From Bacillus sp. ISL-37 (lineage in GTDB: Bacteria; Bacillota; Bacilli; Bacillales; Cytobacillaceae): 64,000 bases of DNA. The DNA is taken from the NCBI RefSeq assembly GCF_018613315.1, contig NZ_JAGGQL010000005.1:156286-220285 (forward strand), read 5' to 3'. Under the pieces are notes generated by a model, which worked only from the letters and a program-made list of their open reading frames with translations, made no database searches and was not told the DNA's origin. The translations under genes were made by a program, and so were the position numbers. Within the stretch, counting starts at the first letter, position 1. Each line of letters begins with the position of its first letter. Below, in pieces: positions 7,244 to 16,193 of the stretch.

Positions 7244-10200
7244 CTATATCTGCAAAATTTCGCGGATATCTTCCTCTGTCAGCGACGCTGAGCTTTTTTC
7301 TTCGATAATTTCTTCGATCATGTTCCGCTTTTTGTCCTGCAGCTCATTCATCTTCTCTTCGATTGTTCCTCTGGCGATTAATTTGATGACCTGGACTTTA
7401 TTCTTCTGTCCCATTCGGTGGGCACGGTCCGCAGCCTGCTCCTCAACGGCGGGATTCCACCATAAATCATAAAGGATGACTGTATCTGCTCCCGTTAAGT
7501 TTAAGCCTGTGCCCCCAGCTTTTAAGGAAATCAGGAAAAAATCCCTCTCTCCTCCATTAAACTTTTCGCATGTTTCCACTCGTTCTTCAGGAGGTGTTTG
7601 TCCGTCCAAGTAGAAGAAAGGAATGCCCTCATATGATAACTCCTTGCCGATCAAGTCGAGCATTTTCGTGAACTGAGAAAAAATGAGCACCCTTCTCCCA
7701 GCAAACCTGGACTCCTCAATGATATGTTTCAACTGATCAAATTTAGCGGAGCTGCCCTTGTATCCATCTACAAACAAGGCTGGATGGCAGCATATCTGCC
7801 TTAATCTTGTCAGGCCAGCCAGGATTTTGATCCGGTTTTTCCTGATCGTATTCTTATCCAGTTGCTTCAGCGTTTGATGGCGAAGCTTTGCTAGATAAGC
7901 AGCATAAAGCTTTTTCTGGTCAGGCAGCAATTCAACTCTATCAATTGATTCGATTTTCTCAGGTAGCTCCCCAAGCACTTCTTCCTTTATCCTTCGCAGT
8001 AAAAATGGACGAATCCTGCGGGCGATGGTCTTGCTCGTCAGGTTACTATATTCCTTCAACCCCTGGAATAACTCAGGAAATACCACTCGGAAAATAGACC
8101 ATAATTCCTCGATCGAGTTTTCAATCGGCGTACCGGTCAACGCGAAGCGGTGGTCTGCCTGTATGTTCATCACTGCTTTTGCCGTTTGAGTCAACGGATT
8201 CTTGAACGCCTGTGCTTCATCGAAAAAGACACTATGAAAATTGATTTTTTCGTATAGGTGAATATCCCTGCGCAGAAGCATGTAGGAAGTAATAACAACA
8301 TCAATACCCGAAACATCCATTAAAAGCTTGGACCGTTCCTCTCTATTTCCATCGATGATGACTGCCTGAATATCAGGAGTGAATTTCAAGAATTCACTGA
8401 GCCAGTTATACACCAGGGACGATGGACAAACAATCAGGACGGGTTGTTCCCTTTTCCTTACATGTGATAGTTCTGAAGCAATATAGGTGATACTTTGCAG
8501 TGTTTTACCAAGCCCCATATCATCTGCCAGGATTCCGCCAAATCCGTAACTTGCGAGAGTTTTCATCCATTGGAAACCATGTTTCTGGTATTCACGTAAA
8601 ATTGGCTCTAATTTATCAGGGACATCGAACTTAACTTTTCCGGGGGTGCTGATTTCATCAAGAAAATTACGGAAAGAATCTTCTAACTGCAGTATGGATC
8701 TATCCTCGAAAGATTCTAGCATTTGCATCCCACGGACAATCGGGACATTTAACCCTTTTTCCAAATCTTCATCCTGGATTGGTCCTGCCTTCAAGAAACG
8801 CTGGATTTCTTCCCATTCCCTCGTTTCCAGTGACACCAGCGCCCCATTGCGTAACCGGTAATACTTCCGTTTTTCCTCAAGAGCTTCAAGAATATCCCTG
8901 ATATGTTTTTCAGGAATCCCATCCATTTCAAATTTGAATTCAAGCCAGTTTGTCCGCTCTTTTTTCACCTTGACACGTATTTGCGGCCGGGCCGGCTCCC
9001 GGAAAATCCGGTTCCTGACAGCTGTTGTGGCGTATATCTGTACAAGCTTTTGCAGCTTTGGCATGACATGATACAGAAATTCATATTCAAGCTCTTCATT
9101 ATGCAAAAAATAACCGCCATCCGTTTTCGCGAAAGAACCTTCATCCAGCAACTCAAGAATCTGGTCCTCCTTGACCATGTCCCTGATTAACAGCGAATTG
9201 ACTTTCGGTTCCCTCTCCTCGAGCGGATTGAAAACGATTTTTCCATACTGGAACTCGACCCCTGCCAGTAATCGGTTATTCACCCGATCAAGGTAAAGCT
9301 TTGCGATCAGCGGCTCTGTTAAAAATTGCTTTGTGATATCGCCACCTATTTGGACTTCCCCAATACGGCGCAGGCCTGGTACGACTTTTTTCACAAAAAA
9401 ACCCATCTGATCCTGTAAAATCGGTATGCTAGCAGTTCTTGATTGCGCGAGCATATTTTTCAGTTCATATAATCTGCTGCAATCCTCGGTGCTGAGCTGG
9501 ATCAACTGGGTTTTCAACCAAACGAGATCATATTTATGAAGAACGATCAGATCAGATATACCAGCAATTTTTAACGAATAGTCTTTCTCTGTGATTTTTT
9601 CAAAATTAAACAAAAGCGGAAGCCTTTCGTCCGAAATAGAAAACTGCCCGGTAACTTCGCCCGCCTCTATTAATTTAACATCCGGAGCCTTTTCCAGCAG
9701 CGGCACTAGCTGATGCCAAAAGGATGGCGGAATGATCAAGGTTGAGGAGTCATTCTCATCCTTCAACGATAACTCTGAGTCATGGACGATTTGGATAAGT
9801 ATTTTGATGATAGAGTCGATATCGTTTTGAAAACAATGAAGCTTTGGGTTATAAGTGAACAGGTCAGATAGCAATGCAGTCTCCCGGTTCGCAACGCTCT
9901 TCAGGAATCCCGAGAAATCTTCTATTTTAATTGGACCAATACTCATCGAGACACTCAGCATCATTTGCTGATCACTGGTTTCAACGGGCTCGATTCCGAA
10001 CATCGTATTTAGGGTCTTCCTCGTTTCAAAGTGGAGCTGGTGGCCGCTTTTCCTTCGAGGTTCTTCACTGAAAATGGTAAGCAGTCCTTCTGCGAGCCCA
10101 TTTCCAGGCCGCTCATTACTTTTTATTGCATTTGATGTCCCTTGCTTTTGCTCATCCAAAATAGCCAGCAATACTGCGGCCACATGCTGGCACTCATGTT

Positions 10201-10426
10201 TGACAGACGCAAGCTTCGGACATGTGCACTCAGCTGCGAAACGGCCTTCCCCATTTTTCGTAACAGTGATATGAAATACATCCGCCCCTGTCACGGTTGC
10301 TTTCACCTGATTTTCATTGGATTCAGTAAACTCAACTTTTCCCGCACGGTAAAACGCATCCCCCCGCTTGAAGGAAACAGTTCCGCATAAATCCTTGATG
10401 ACTTTTTGATTTAGTTTGATATCCAT
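7244..10426 (-). CDS. SWIM zinc-finger SNF2-family helicase
   Basis: 1060 residues. An N-terminal SWIM zinc finger (C67-x-C69 ... C79-x-H81), a long SNF2-associated middle region, then a Swi2/Snf2 ATPase in the C-terminal ~450 residues: GGILADDMGLGKT (Walker A), FFDEAQAFKN (DEAQ motif II), ALTGTPIENSIEELWSIF, LIFSQF, and motif VI in AADRAHRMGQ. The layout matches Bacillus YwqA-like proteins, which translocate on DNA and are thought to act in replication or repair of protein-DNA blocks. ATG at 10426, preceded by GGAGGGAGC. Ends in IREILQI; no truncation. Confidence 0.85.
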   Translation of the reverse strand: MDIKLNQKVIKDLCGTVSFKRGDAFYRAGKVEFTESNENQVKATVTGADVFHITVTKNGEGRFAAECTCPKLASVKHECQHVAAVLLAILDEQKQGTSNAIKSNERPGNGLAEGLLTIFSEEPRRKSGHQLHFETRKTLNTMFGIEPVETSDQQMMLSVSMSIGPIKIEDFSGFLKSVANRETALLSDLFTYNPKLHCFQNDIDSIIKILIQIVHDSELSLKDENDSSTLIIPPSFWHQLVPLLEKAPDVKLIEAGEVTGQFSISDERLPLLFNFEKITEKDYSLKIAGISDLIVLHKYDLVWLKTQLIQLSTEDCSRLYELKNMLAQSRTASIPILQDQMGFFVKKVVPGLRRIGEVQIGGDITKQFLTEPLIAKLYLDRVNNRLLAGVEFQYGKIVFNPLEEREPKVNSLLIRDMVKEDQILELLDEGSFAKTDGGYFLHNEELEYEFLYHVMPKLQKLVQIYATTAVRNRIFREPARPQIRVKVKKERTNWLEFKFEMDGIPEKHIRDILEALEEKRKYYRLRNGALVSLETREWEEIQRFLKAGPIQDEDLEKGLNVPIVRGMQMLESFEDRSILQLEDSFRNFLDEISTPGKVKFDVPDKLEPILREYQKHGFQWMKTLASYGFGGILADDMGLGKTLQSITYIASELSHVRKREQPVLIVCPSSLVYNWLSEFLKFTPDIQAVIIDGNREERSKLLMDVSGIDVVITSYMLLRRDIHLYEKINFHSVFFDEAQAFKNPLTQTAKAVMNIQADHRFALTGTPIENSIEELWSIFRVVFPELFQGLKEYSNLTSKTIARRIRPFLLRRIKEEVLGELPEKIESIDRVELLPDQKKLYAAYLAKLRHQTLKQLDKNTIRKNRIKILAGLTRLRQICCHPALFVDGYKGSSAKFDQLKHIIEESRFAGRRVLIFSQFTKMLDLIGKELSYEGIPFFYLDGQTPPEERVETCEKFNGGERDFFLISLKAGGTGLNLTGADTVILYDLWWNPAVEEQAADRAHRMGQKNKVQVIKLIARGTIEEKMNELQDKKRNMIEEIIEEKSSASLTEEDIREILQI

Positions 10427-10500
10427 GCTCTGCTCCCTCCTCGAAGATGCAATAATTGATAATTATTAGTGTAGACCTTATGTACTCATTTGTTAAGCGG

Positions 10501-10531
10501 AAAATAAAAAGCATGGAGAATACCCCATGCT
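10501..10531 (-). terminator. Terminator after the ArsR-family gene
   Basis: GCATGG/CCATGC stem followed on the minus strand by TTTTTATTTT. It sits between the ArsR-family stop and the helicase start, ending the SRPBCC-ArsR operon. Confidence 0.7.
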
Positions 10532-10567
10532 CGGAATAGAAATATAGGCTTCCAGGACACGTGAAAC

Positions 10568-10894
10568 TTAGTCATCATCCGATTCCACGAAATTTTTCAG
10601 AGCTGATAGTTTGTTATCCCAATAGATCTCGAAAAACGAAAGCCATTCCTGCAATTGCTGAAGCGGTTCTGGCTGTAATGAATAGCGAGTTTCACGTCCA
10701 ATTTTTTTGCTTGTTACCAAACCTGCTTCAGATAACACAAATAAGTGTTTGTTGACAGCCGTTCTGGTAATCGGAAATTCTTCGGTTATGGACGCTACCG
10801 GCATCTCCTTGTCTGCGAGCAGCTTCAGGATTTTACGTCGAGTAGGATCCGCGACAGCCTGGAACACATCATGTCTCGCTGCAGAAGATGGCAT
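10568..10894 (-). CDS. ArsR-family winged-helix repressor
   Basis: 108 residues: DVFQAVADPTRRKILKLLADKEMPVASITEEFPITRTAVNKHLFVLSEAGLV is a classic ArsR helix-turn-helix, followed by a wing (SKKIGRETRYSLQPEPL). No metal-binding Cys pair is present. This belongs to the ArsR group paired with SRPBCC/AHSA1 proteins. The ATG at 10894 with GAGGG 6 nt upstream is better than the longer frame to 10987, which overlaps the upstream gene. It starts one base after the SRPBCC stop, so the two genes are translationally coupled, and it probably represses the two-operator promoter upstream. Confidence 0.8.
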   Translation of the reverse strand: MPSSAARHDVFQAVADPTRRKILKLLADKEMPVASITEEFPITRTAVNKHLFVLSEAGLVTSKKIGRETRYSLQPEPLQQLQEWLSFFEIYWDNKLSALKNFVESDDD

Positions 10895-10895
10895 G

Positions 10896-11309
10896 TTAAC
10901 CCTCGATATAGGATGGAAGTGCTTCGTTAACGATTTTATCCCATCCATTATCCATGATTCCCTGAATAATCGTATGAGGCTGTCCAAATTCCGTAACCTT
11001 TTCAGGATCCCAACCTGAGTGAATTAAGGTGAACTCTGTCTTGCCTTCCAGCTCTTTCAGTTCGAATACAAGGTGCCAATCCTTCCCCCAATCAAAACCC
11101 AGACGATTCGGTGGATCCAATTCCGTAACTTTGCATGGCGAGTCACCAAATGGGCCTGCGTGGAGAATGAACTCCTTGCCAACTTCGGCTTCAAATGTAT
11201 TTGGCATCCACCAGGCTTCGATTCCTTCTGATGTTGCGACAGCTTTCCATACTTTTTCAATTGGCGCATTTAGAATGATACTTTTACGTATTTCTCTTTT
11301 TGTATCCAT
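10896..11309 (-). CDS. SRPBCC (AHSA1-like) domain protein
   Basis: 137 residues of the START/SRPBCC helix-grip fold in the AHSA1 subgroup: SIILNAPIEKVWKAVATSEGIEAWWMPN at the N-terminus and HTIIQGIMDNGWDKIVNEALPSYIEG as the C-terminal helix. Such proteins bind hydrophobic ligands; the specific ligand is unknown. The ATG at 11309 follows GGAGG by 8 nt. First gene of an operon with the ArsR-type regulator, the reverse of the more common regulator-first order. Confidence 0.8.
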   Translation of the reverse strand: MDTKREIRKSIILNAPIEKVWKAVATSEGIEAWWMPNTFEAEVGKEFILHAGPFGDSPCKVTELDPPNRLGFDWGKDWHLVFELKELEGKTEFTLIHSGWDPEKVTEFGQPHTIIQGIMDNGWDKIVNEALPSYIEG

Positions 11310-11333
11310 GTTTTTAGCCTCCAATATGTAATA

Positions 11334-11386
11334 ACACCATTTGGTGTCACTTTATAAATATATAACACCTTTTAGTGTCATGTCAA
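11334..11386 (-). promoter_or_regulatory. Sigma-A promoter with two ACACC-N-GGTGT operators
   Basis: Minus-strand TTGACA (11381-11386), an 18-bp spacer and TATATT (11357-11362). One palindrome, ACACCTTTTAGTGT (11365-11378), fills the spacer; a second, perfect one, ACACCATTTGGTGT (11334-11347), covers the start region. Their centres are 31 bp apart, three helical turns, as expected for autorepression by the ArsR-family product. Confidence 0.7.
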
Positions 11387-11422
11387 TAAAATGGACCAGG
11401 CACAAAGTATAGTACCTGGTCC
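11387..11422 (-). terminator. Terminator after the RNase J gene
   Basis: GGACCAGG/CCTGGTCC stem with a 14-nt loop, then ATTTTATT on the minus strand. It abuts the -35 box of the SRPBCC promoter. Confidence 0.7.
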
Positions 11423-11432
11423 ACTATGAAAA

Positions 11433-13091
11433 TTAAATCTCAATAATAATCGGCAAAATCATCGGCCTTCTTCTTGTCTTTTGGAAGATATGCTGACCAA
11501 CTGCTTTTTTTATGCCCTGTTTAATGACATTCGAACGATAGACATTGTCTTCTTGAAGTTCTGTCACCGTTTTCGTCACGATGCTGTTTACATCTCTCAT
11601 TAGGTCTTCGGAGTTTTTCACAAAAACAAACCCACGCGAGATTGTATCTGGTCCAGAAATAATTTTCCTTTCTGCTTTGCTTAATGTCAGGACAATGACT
11701 AGCATTCCATCCTCGGATAGCTGCTTTCTGTCCCTAAGCACGATTTCACCGACATCCCCGACACTGACGCCATCAACATACGTATCACCTGCTGGCACAT
11801 TACGGGTCTGGCGCGCTTCTCCATTTTCAATGTCAACAATATCACCATTTTTTACAATGAATGTATTCCCTTTTTCTACACCAACGGATTCTGCCAGCAA
11901 GCGGTGGTGATGCAGCATCCTGTACTCACCATGGATCGGGATGAAATACTTTGGCTTCATCAAAGTCAGCATCAGCTTGAGATCTTCCTGGTAGCCATGG
12001 CCGGAGACATGCATGCCAGTTGTGCTGCCGGAGCCGTAAATGACTTTCGCACCGAGTTTGAACAAATTATCGATAATCTTGGAAACATCCTTTTCATTGC
12101 CTGGAATCGGCGACGCAGCCATGATCACTGTATCTCCAGGATAGATCGAGACATCCCGGAAATTACCTGTTGAAAGCCGGGAAAGTGCGGCCATAGGCTC
12201 TCCCTGGCTGCCAGTACAAAGAATCGCAACTTTATCAGGATCCATTTGGTCGACCACATTTGGTTGAATCAGCATGCCTTCTGGAACATTCAAGTAACCT
12301 CTTTCTATCGCCACGTCGACTACGTTCACCATACTCCGGCCAAGTAATGCGAGCTTCCTGTTCGTCTTTATCGCTGCCTCGACAACCTGCTGAACCCTGT
12401 TGACGTTAGAGGCAAATGTTGAAACGAAAATTTTTCCATCTGCCTTCATGAAGGCTTCTTCGAGATGGCTTGCGACCATTCGCTCCGAAGGCGTCAAACC
12501 AGTACGCTCGGCATTCGTGCTCTCTGATAACAGCGCCATGACACCTTCAGTACCGATCTTCGCCATCTTATGGATGTCTGATTGCTCATCATTAGCAGGC
12601 GTCAAATCGAATTTGAAGTCTCCCGTATGGACAACATTTCCCTCAGGAGTGTGGAATACAATTCCAAGACAATCCGGGATGCTGTGGCTTACTTTGAAAA
12701 AAGAAACCTTGATCTTGCCAAAATCCAATTCTGAATCGGAATTGATTTTATTCAGCTCAGTCCCTCTTAGGAGCTTGTGCTCGCCTAGTTTCAGTTCAAT
12801 TAATCCGAGAGTAAAATCAGTCGCATAAACTGGCGCCTTTAACTTTTTGAAGAAATACGGGACCCCGCCAATATGGTCCTCATGTCCATGGGTCACAATC
12901 AACCCGCGGATTTTCTCTTGATTTTCTTCAAGGTAAGTCATTTCCGGAATGATTAAATCGATTCCTAAAAGACTTTCATCAGGAAACTTCCCTCCGCAGT
13001 CAATCACAAAAATATCGTCCTCATACTGGACAACATACATATTTTTTCCGATTTCATTAATACCGCCCAAGGCGAATATAGATAAAGTCAC
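11433..13091 (-). CDS. Ribonuclease J, J1-like paralogue
   Basis: 552 residues, the usual RNase J length: metallo-beta-lactamase domain with complete HGHEDH (68-73), HTGDFKFD and HIPGHGE-equivalent IHGEYR, the beta-CASP segment LCTGSQGEPMAALSRL, and the conserved tail KTRRRPMILPIIIEI. RNase J proteins are 5'-to-3' exo- and endoribonucleases in mRNA decay and rRNA maturation. The intact HGHEDH resembles J1 rather than J2 (which has HGHDEN). The neighbourhood is not that of rnjA or rnjB in B. subtilis, so this may be a third copy. GTG at 13091 follows GGGAGG by 7 nt. Confidence 0.85.
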   Translation of the reverse strand: MTLSIFALGGINEIGKNMYVVQYEDDIFVIDCGGKFPDESLLGIDLIIPEMTYLEENQEKIRGLIVTHGHEDHIGGVPYFFKKLKAPVYATDFTLGLIELKLGEHKLLRGTELNKINSDSELDFGKIKVSFFKVSHSIPDCLGIVFHTPEGNVVHTGDFKFDLTPANDEQSDIHKMAKIGTEGVMALLSESTNAERTGLTPSERMVASHLEEAFMKADGKIFVSTFASNVNRVQQVVEAAIKTNRKLALLGRSMVNVVDVAIERGYLNVPEGMLIQPNVVDQMDPDKVAILCTGSQGEPMAALSRLSTGNFRDVSIYPGDTVIMAASPIPGNEKDVSKIIDNLFKLGAKVIYGSGSTTGMHVSGHGYQEDLKLMLTLMKPKYFIPIHGEYRMLHHHRLLAESVGVEKGNTFIVKNGDIVDIENGEARQTRNVPAGDTYVDGVSVGDVGEIVLRDRKQLSEDGMLVIVLTLSKAERKIISGPDTISRGFVFVKNSEDLMRDVNSIVTKTVTELQEDNVYRSNVIKQGIKKAVGQHIFQKTRRRPMILPIIIEI

Positions 13092-13280
13092 GTCATATCC
13101 TCCCAATCCGTAATCGATTTTGTTAGTATTGCCGATTTTTTACCGATTATTTAGTCTCTAAGAGGGAATTGGACTTCACCAAACAGGTATTTCTAGTTTT
13201 TATTGAAAAAAATTAGTGTTTTTAATTCGGTAAACTGTTTATTTGGTGAAAACTCAATGATTTTAATTCATCAAGAAACA

Positions 13281-13395
13281 CTTATTGGCGATAATTTAAT
13301 TTTATTGGCGGTTTTCACAAACTTATTGGCGAAAAAATGGTTTTATTGGCGATTTTCACACGTTTATTGGCGAAAATAAAATTTTATTGGCGAAC
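13281..13395. repeat. Tandem array D: six TTATTGGCG units every 20-21 bp
   Basis: TTATTGGCG occurs at 13282, 13302, 13323, 13343, 13363 and 13383. Alternate units are more alike, giving a higher-order period near 41 bp (TTTTCACA recurs after every second unit). The array lies in the 382-bp gap between hmgA and the RNase J gene, upstream of the latter's promoter region. Confidence 0.85.
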
Positions 13396-13430
13396 TGGAA
13401 AAAATCATAGTTTTTTTCCAGTTTCTCCAC

Positions 13431-13465
13431 AAAAATAGGCCAACTCGCTAATTAGCGAATTGGCC
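13431..13465 (-). terminator. Terminator of the homogentisate operon
   Basis: A near-perfect palindrome from GGCCAACTCGC to GCGAATTGGCC followed by TATTTTTG on the minus strand, directly after the hmgA stop. Confidence 0.75.
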
Positions 13466-13473
13466 TTCTTTAC

Positions 13474-14631
13474 TTATTTTTCAATCCATGAATACATATA
13501 CTGGTCGTCTTCGATATCCTTGGCTTTCTTTACTGTTTTCAGCGGTCGGAAGGTATCGATCATGACAGCTAGCTCTAGTGTTTCTTTTTTGCCGATGCTT
13601 GCTTCTGTTTTGCCTGGATGTGGTCCATGCGGGATTCCGCTTGGGTGCAATGTAATCGAGCCTTCCTTGATTCCTTTGCGGCTCATGAAGTTGCCTTCCA
13701 CATAGTACAGCAGCTCATCGCTGTTGACGTTGCTGTGGTAATATGGCGCCGGAATCGCTTCAGGATGGTAATCGTAAAGTCTTGGCACGAAGGAACATAC
13801 CACATAATTATGGCCTTCGAATGTCTGGTGCACTGGCGGTGGCTGATGGATCCGTCCCGTGATCGGCTCGAAGTCCTCGATATTGAATGCCCATGGATAA
13901 AGATAGCCATCCCAGCCTACCACATCAAGGGGATGATGGTTCAATACATGGCGGTGCAGATGACCGCGCGTCTTCGTGATGACTTCATACTCCCCTTTTT
14001 CAGAGAAAGTTTCCAGTGACTCCGGTCCGCGGATATCGCGTTCACAGAATGGACTGTGCTCGAGCAGCTGCCCATACTCATTTCGATAACGACGAGGTGT
14101 CGTAATCTGGCTGAACGATTCAACAATCAACGCCTTTGTCTGCTCGGAATCATCTGGAACAACCCTGTACATCGTGCCGATCGGAATCACGACATAATCA
14201 CCAGGACGATAGTTTATAGTTCCAAACATTGTTTCTACCTTCCCGGATCCATGATGGAAAAAGAACATCTCATCTCCATCGCCATTTCGGTAAAATTGCT
14301 TCATCGGTTCAGTAATATTCGCAAACCCAATCAAAAGATCGTCATTGCCAAGGATATATTCTCTCCCACTTAACGCATCCCCAGTTTGCGTGATCTGGTC
14401 AGTCAGGAAGTGCCGATGGTTCAGTGAACCCTGCTCCTCATATTCAGGCAGGTAGCTGCCGATCAATTCGCTTCTCACTACCTCTGTTGGCATATGGTGG
14501 TGATAAAGAATTGACTGTGTACCAGAAAAACCTTTTGTTCCCATTACCTGCTCCCTGAACAGCGAACCATCTTCCTTTTTAAAAATGGTATGGCGTTTCT
14601 TCGGGATTTCTCCCAGCTGGCGGTAGTACAT
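13474..14631 (-). CDS. hmgA: Homogentisate 1,2-dioxygenase
   Basis: 385 residues, the shorter bacterial form of homogentisate dioxygenase, a cupin-type Fe(II) enzyme that opens homogentisate to maleylacetoacetate. The iron-site region is HPSGIPHGPHPG near residue 330, with the upstream SDELLYYVEGNF strand. The N-terminus (HTIFKKEDGSLFREQVMGTKGFSG) and VGWDGYLYPWAFNIEDFEPITGRIHQPPPVHQTF are characteristic. ATG at 14631 has AAGGTG upstream. Last gene of the operon starting with hppD; it follows the FAH gene by 15 bp. It is cytoplasmic. Confidence 0.92.
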   Translation of the reverse strand: MYYRQLGEIPKKRHTIFKKEDGSLFREQVMGTKGFSGTQSILYHHHMPTEVVRSELIGSYLPEYEEQGSLNHRHFLTDQITQTGDALSGREYILGNDDLLIGFANITEPMKQFYRNGDGDEMFFFHHGSGKVETMFGTINYRPGDYVVIPIGTMYRVVPDDSEQTKALIVESFSQITTPRRYRNEYGQLLEHSPFCERDIRGPESLETFSEKGEYEVITKTRGHLHRHVLNHHPLDVVGWDGYLYPWAFNIEDFEPITGRIHQPPPVHQTFEGHNYVVCSFVPRLYDYHPEAIPAPYYHSNVNSDELLYYVEGNFMSRKGIKEGSITLHPSGIPHGPHPGKTEASIGKKETLELAVMIDTFRPLKTVKKAKDIEDDQYMYSWIEK

Positions 14632-14646
14632 GAAAACACCTTCTTT

Positions 14647-15570
14647 CTACTCTTCTACAATTTTATTTTTCAGGACACCGAGTCCTGTAATCTCAAGTTC
14701 CACTTCATCTCCCGGCTCAAGCCAGCGATGAACATCCGTTCCAAGTTCGAGGATACAGCCTGTTCCGACTGTTCCTGAGCCGATTACTTCACCAGGATAC
14801 AAAGTCGTACCAGCTGATGCACGCTCGATCAATTCACCGAATGAATAATAAATGTCCTTCATATTACCCTTGGACAGCTCCTTGCCGTTGACACGAGCAA
14901 CCATTTCAAGGTCATAGCCTTTCCCCGCTTTGAGGTATTCCAGCTCATCTTTCGTGATCAGATGTGGACCGAATGAAGTAGCGAAATCTTTCCCCTTCGC
15001 CGGACCAAGTCCGACCTTCATTTCCTGTCGCTGCAGGTCGCGGGCACTCCAGTCATTCATGATAAAAAAGCCAAAAATATGCTGTTCGGCATCCTCTGCT
15101 TTGATATTACGGCCTTCCTTGCCGATGACACAGGCGATTTCCAGTTCGTAATCCATCCATTCACAGTTCTGTGGCCGACTGATGTCTTCCTCAGGACCTT
15201 TAATGGCAAGATGGTTGGTAAAATAAAAAACCGGAATCTCATACCATTCAGGAATCATTTCAAGGCCTCGGTTTTCCCTTGCTGTTTTTACATGCTGCTC
15301 GAATGCGTAAAAATCACGGACACTCTTCGGATTCGGCAGCGGCGATTTTAAGCTGACTTCATACAAAGAATAGGAACCACTGCCAGTTTCAATCAGACCT
15401 TTATTTTTCTCGATATACTCCATGAATACCTCATGGTTCTCGATGAATGCCAGCATATTGTCCGGCAATGTACCGTTCGATGCTTCGTGCATATCTACAG
15501 CCTGATTCTGCGAATTAATCCAGCCTGCACGGATTGAACCGTCTTTTTTCATAAAAGTTATGAACTTCAT
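14647..15570 (-). CDS. Fumarylacetoacetate hydrolase family protein
   Basis: 307 residues with the FAH C-terminal fold: CEWMDYELEIACVIGKEGRNI carries the acidic metal ligands, followed by GFFIMNDWSARDLQ, LGPAKGKDFATSFGPHLIT and PGEVIGSGTVGTGC. It should split fumarylacetoacetate into fumarate and acetoacetate. No maleylacetoacetate isomerase gene was found in the operon, so the enzyme might accept the cis isomer or the isomerase lies elsewhere. ATG at 15570 with AGGTGAT upstream; 8 bp after the flavin reductase stop. Confidence 0.88.
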   Translation of the reverse strand: MKFITFMKKDGSIRAGWINSQNQAVDMHEASNGTLPDNMLAFIENHEVFMEYIEKNKGLIETGSGSYSLYEVSLKSPLPNPKSVRDFYAFEQHVKTARENRGLEMIPEWYEIPVFYFTNHLAIKGPEEDISRPQNCEWMDYELEIACVIGKEGRNIKAEDAEQHIFGFFIMNDWSARDLQRQEMKVGLGPAKGKDFATSFGPHLITKDELEYLKAGKGYDLEMVARVNGKELSKGNMKDIYYSFGELIERASAGTTLYPGEVIGSGTVGTGCILELGTDVHRWLEPGDEVELEITGLGVLKNKIVEE

Positions 15571-15578
15571 ATCATCAC

Positions 15579-16190
15579 CTATTTCCTTTGCAGCTCAAAG
15601 GTTTTTGCCAGTGGCAGCGTGTAGGTCGCTCCTGCCAGCCTGCCTACCGGTTTCAGCTTTTCTGAATTGATACGGCCATTTTCGTAAAGTTCATCGGCGA
15701 CTTGGACATGGACCACCTTGCCAATAACAAGGCTCCCAGCTCCTGCTTCTTCCCCTCCAAAATGGAGGACCTGATCGAGAACACACTCAAGATGAACCTT
15801 AGACTCCTTGACCCGTGACGGTTTTACCGCCACACTGTCGACCTTGGTCAGCCCCGATGCCTCGAATTCATCCACATCTGAAGCGAATTCAGTGGCACAG
15901 TCATTCATCTGCTGAACAAACTCCTCACTGACAATATTGATGACAAATTCCTTTGTGCTTTCAATATTCTTCAGCGTATCCTTTTTCTCCCCATCAGTCC
16001 CTCTTCTCATTGGCGAAAAGCACACCATCATCGGATTCGAGCTGATGACGGTGAAGAAACTGAATGGAGCCAAATTGGCGTTCCCGTTTTCATCCTGACT
16101 GGAAACAAAGGCTATTGGCCGCGGCAGGACAGAGCCTTGCAAAAGCTTGTATGCGTCTCTCCATTCAAGCGTATCTGTTTTGATTTCCAA
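15579..16190 (-). CDS. Flavin reductase-like FMN-binding protein
   Basis: 203 residues of the flavin reductase-like (PF01613-type) split-barrel: PRPIAFVSSQDENGNANLAPFSFFTVISSNPMMVCFSP is the FMN-binding core. These proteins supply reduced flavin or act as small oxidoreductases; related genes recur in homogentisate operons but a defined step is not known to me. The TTG start at 16190 lies 3 bp after the aminotransferase stop with GGCGGTG upstream, so the genes are coupled. Confidence 0.8.
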   Translation of the reverse strand: MEIKTDTLEWRDAYKLLQGSVLPRPIAFVSSQDENGNANLAPFSFFTVISSNPMMVCFSPMRRGTDGEKKDTLKNIESTKEFVINIVSEEFVQQMNDCATEFASDVDEFEASGLTKVDSVAVKPSRVKESKVHLECVLDQVLHFGGEEAGAGSLVIGKVVHVQVADELYENGRINSEKLKPVGRLAGATYTLPLAKTFELQRK

Positions 16191-16193
16191 TGC

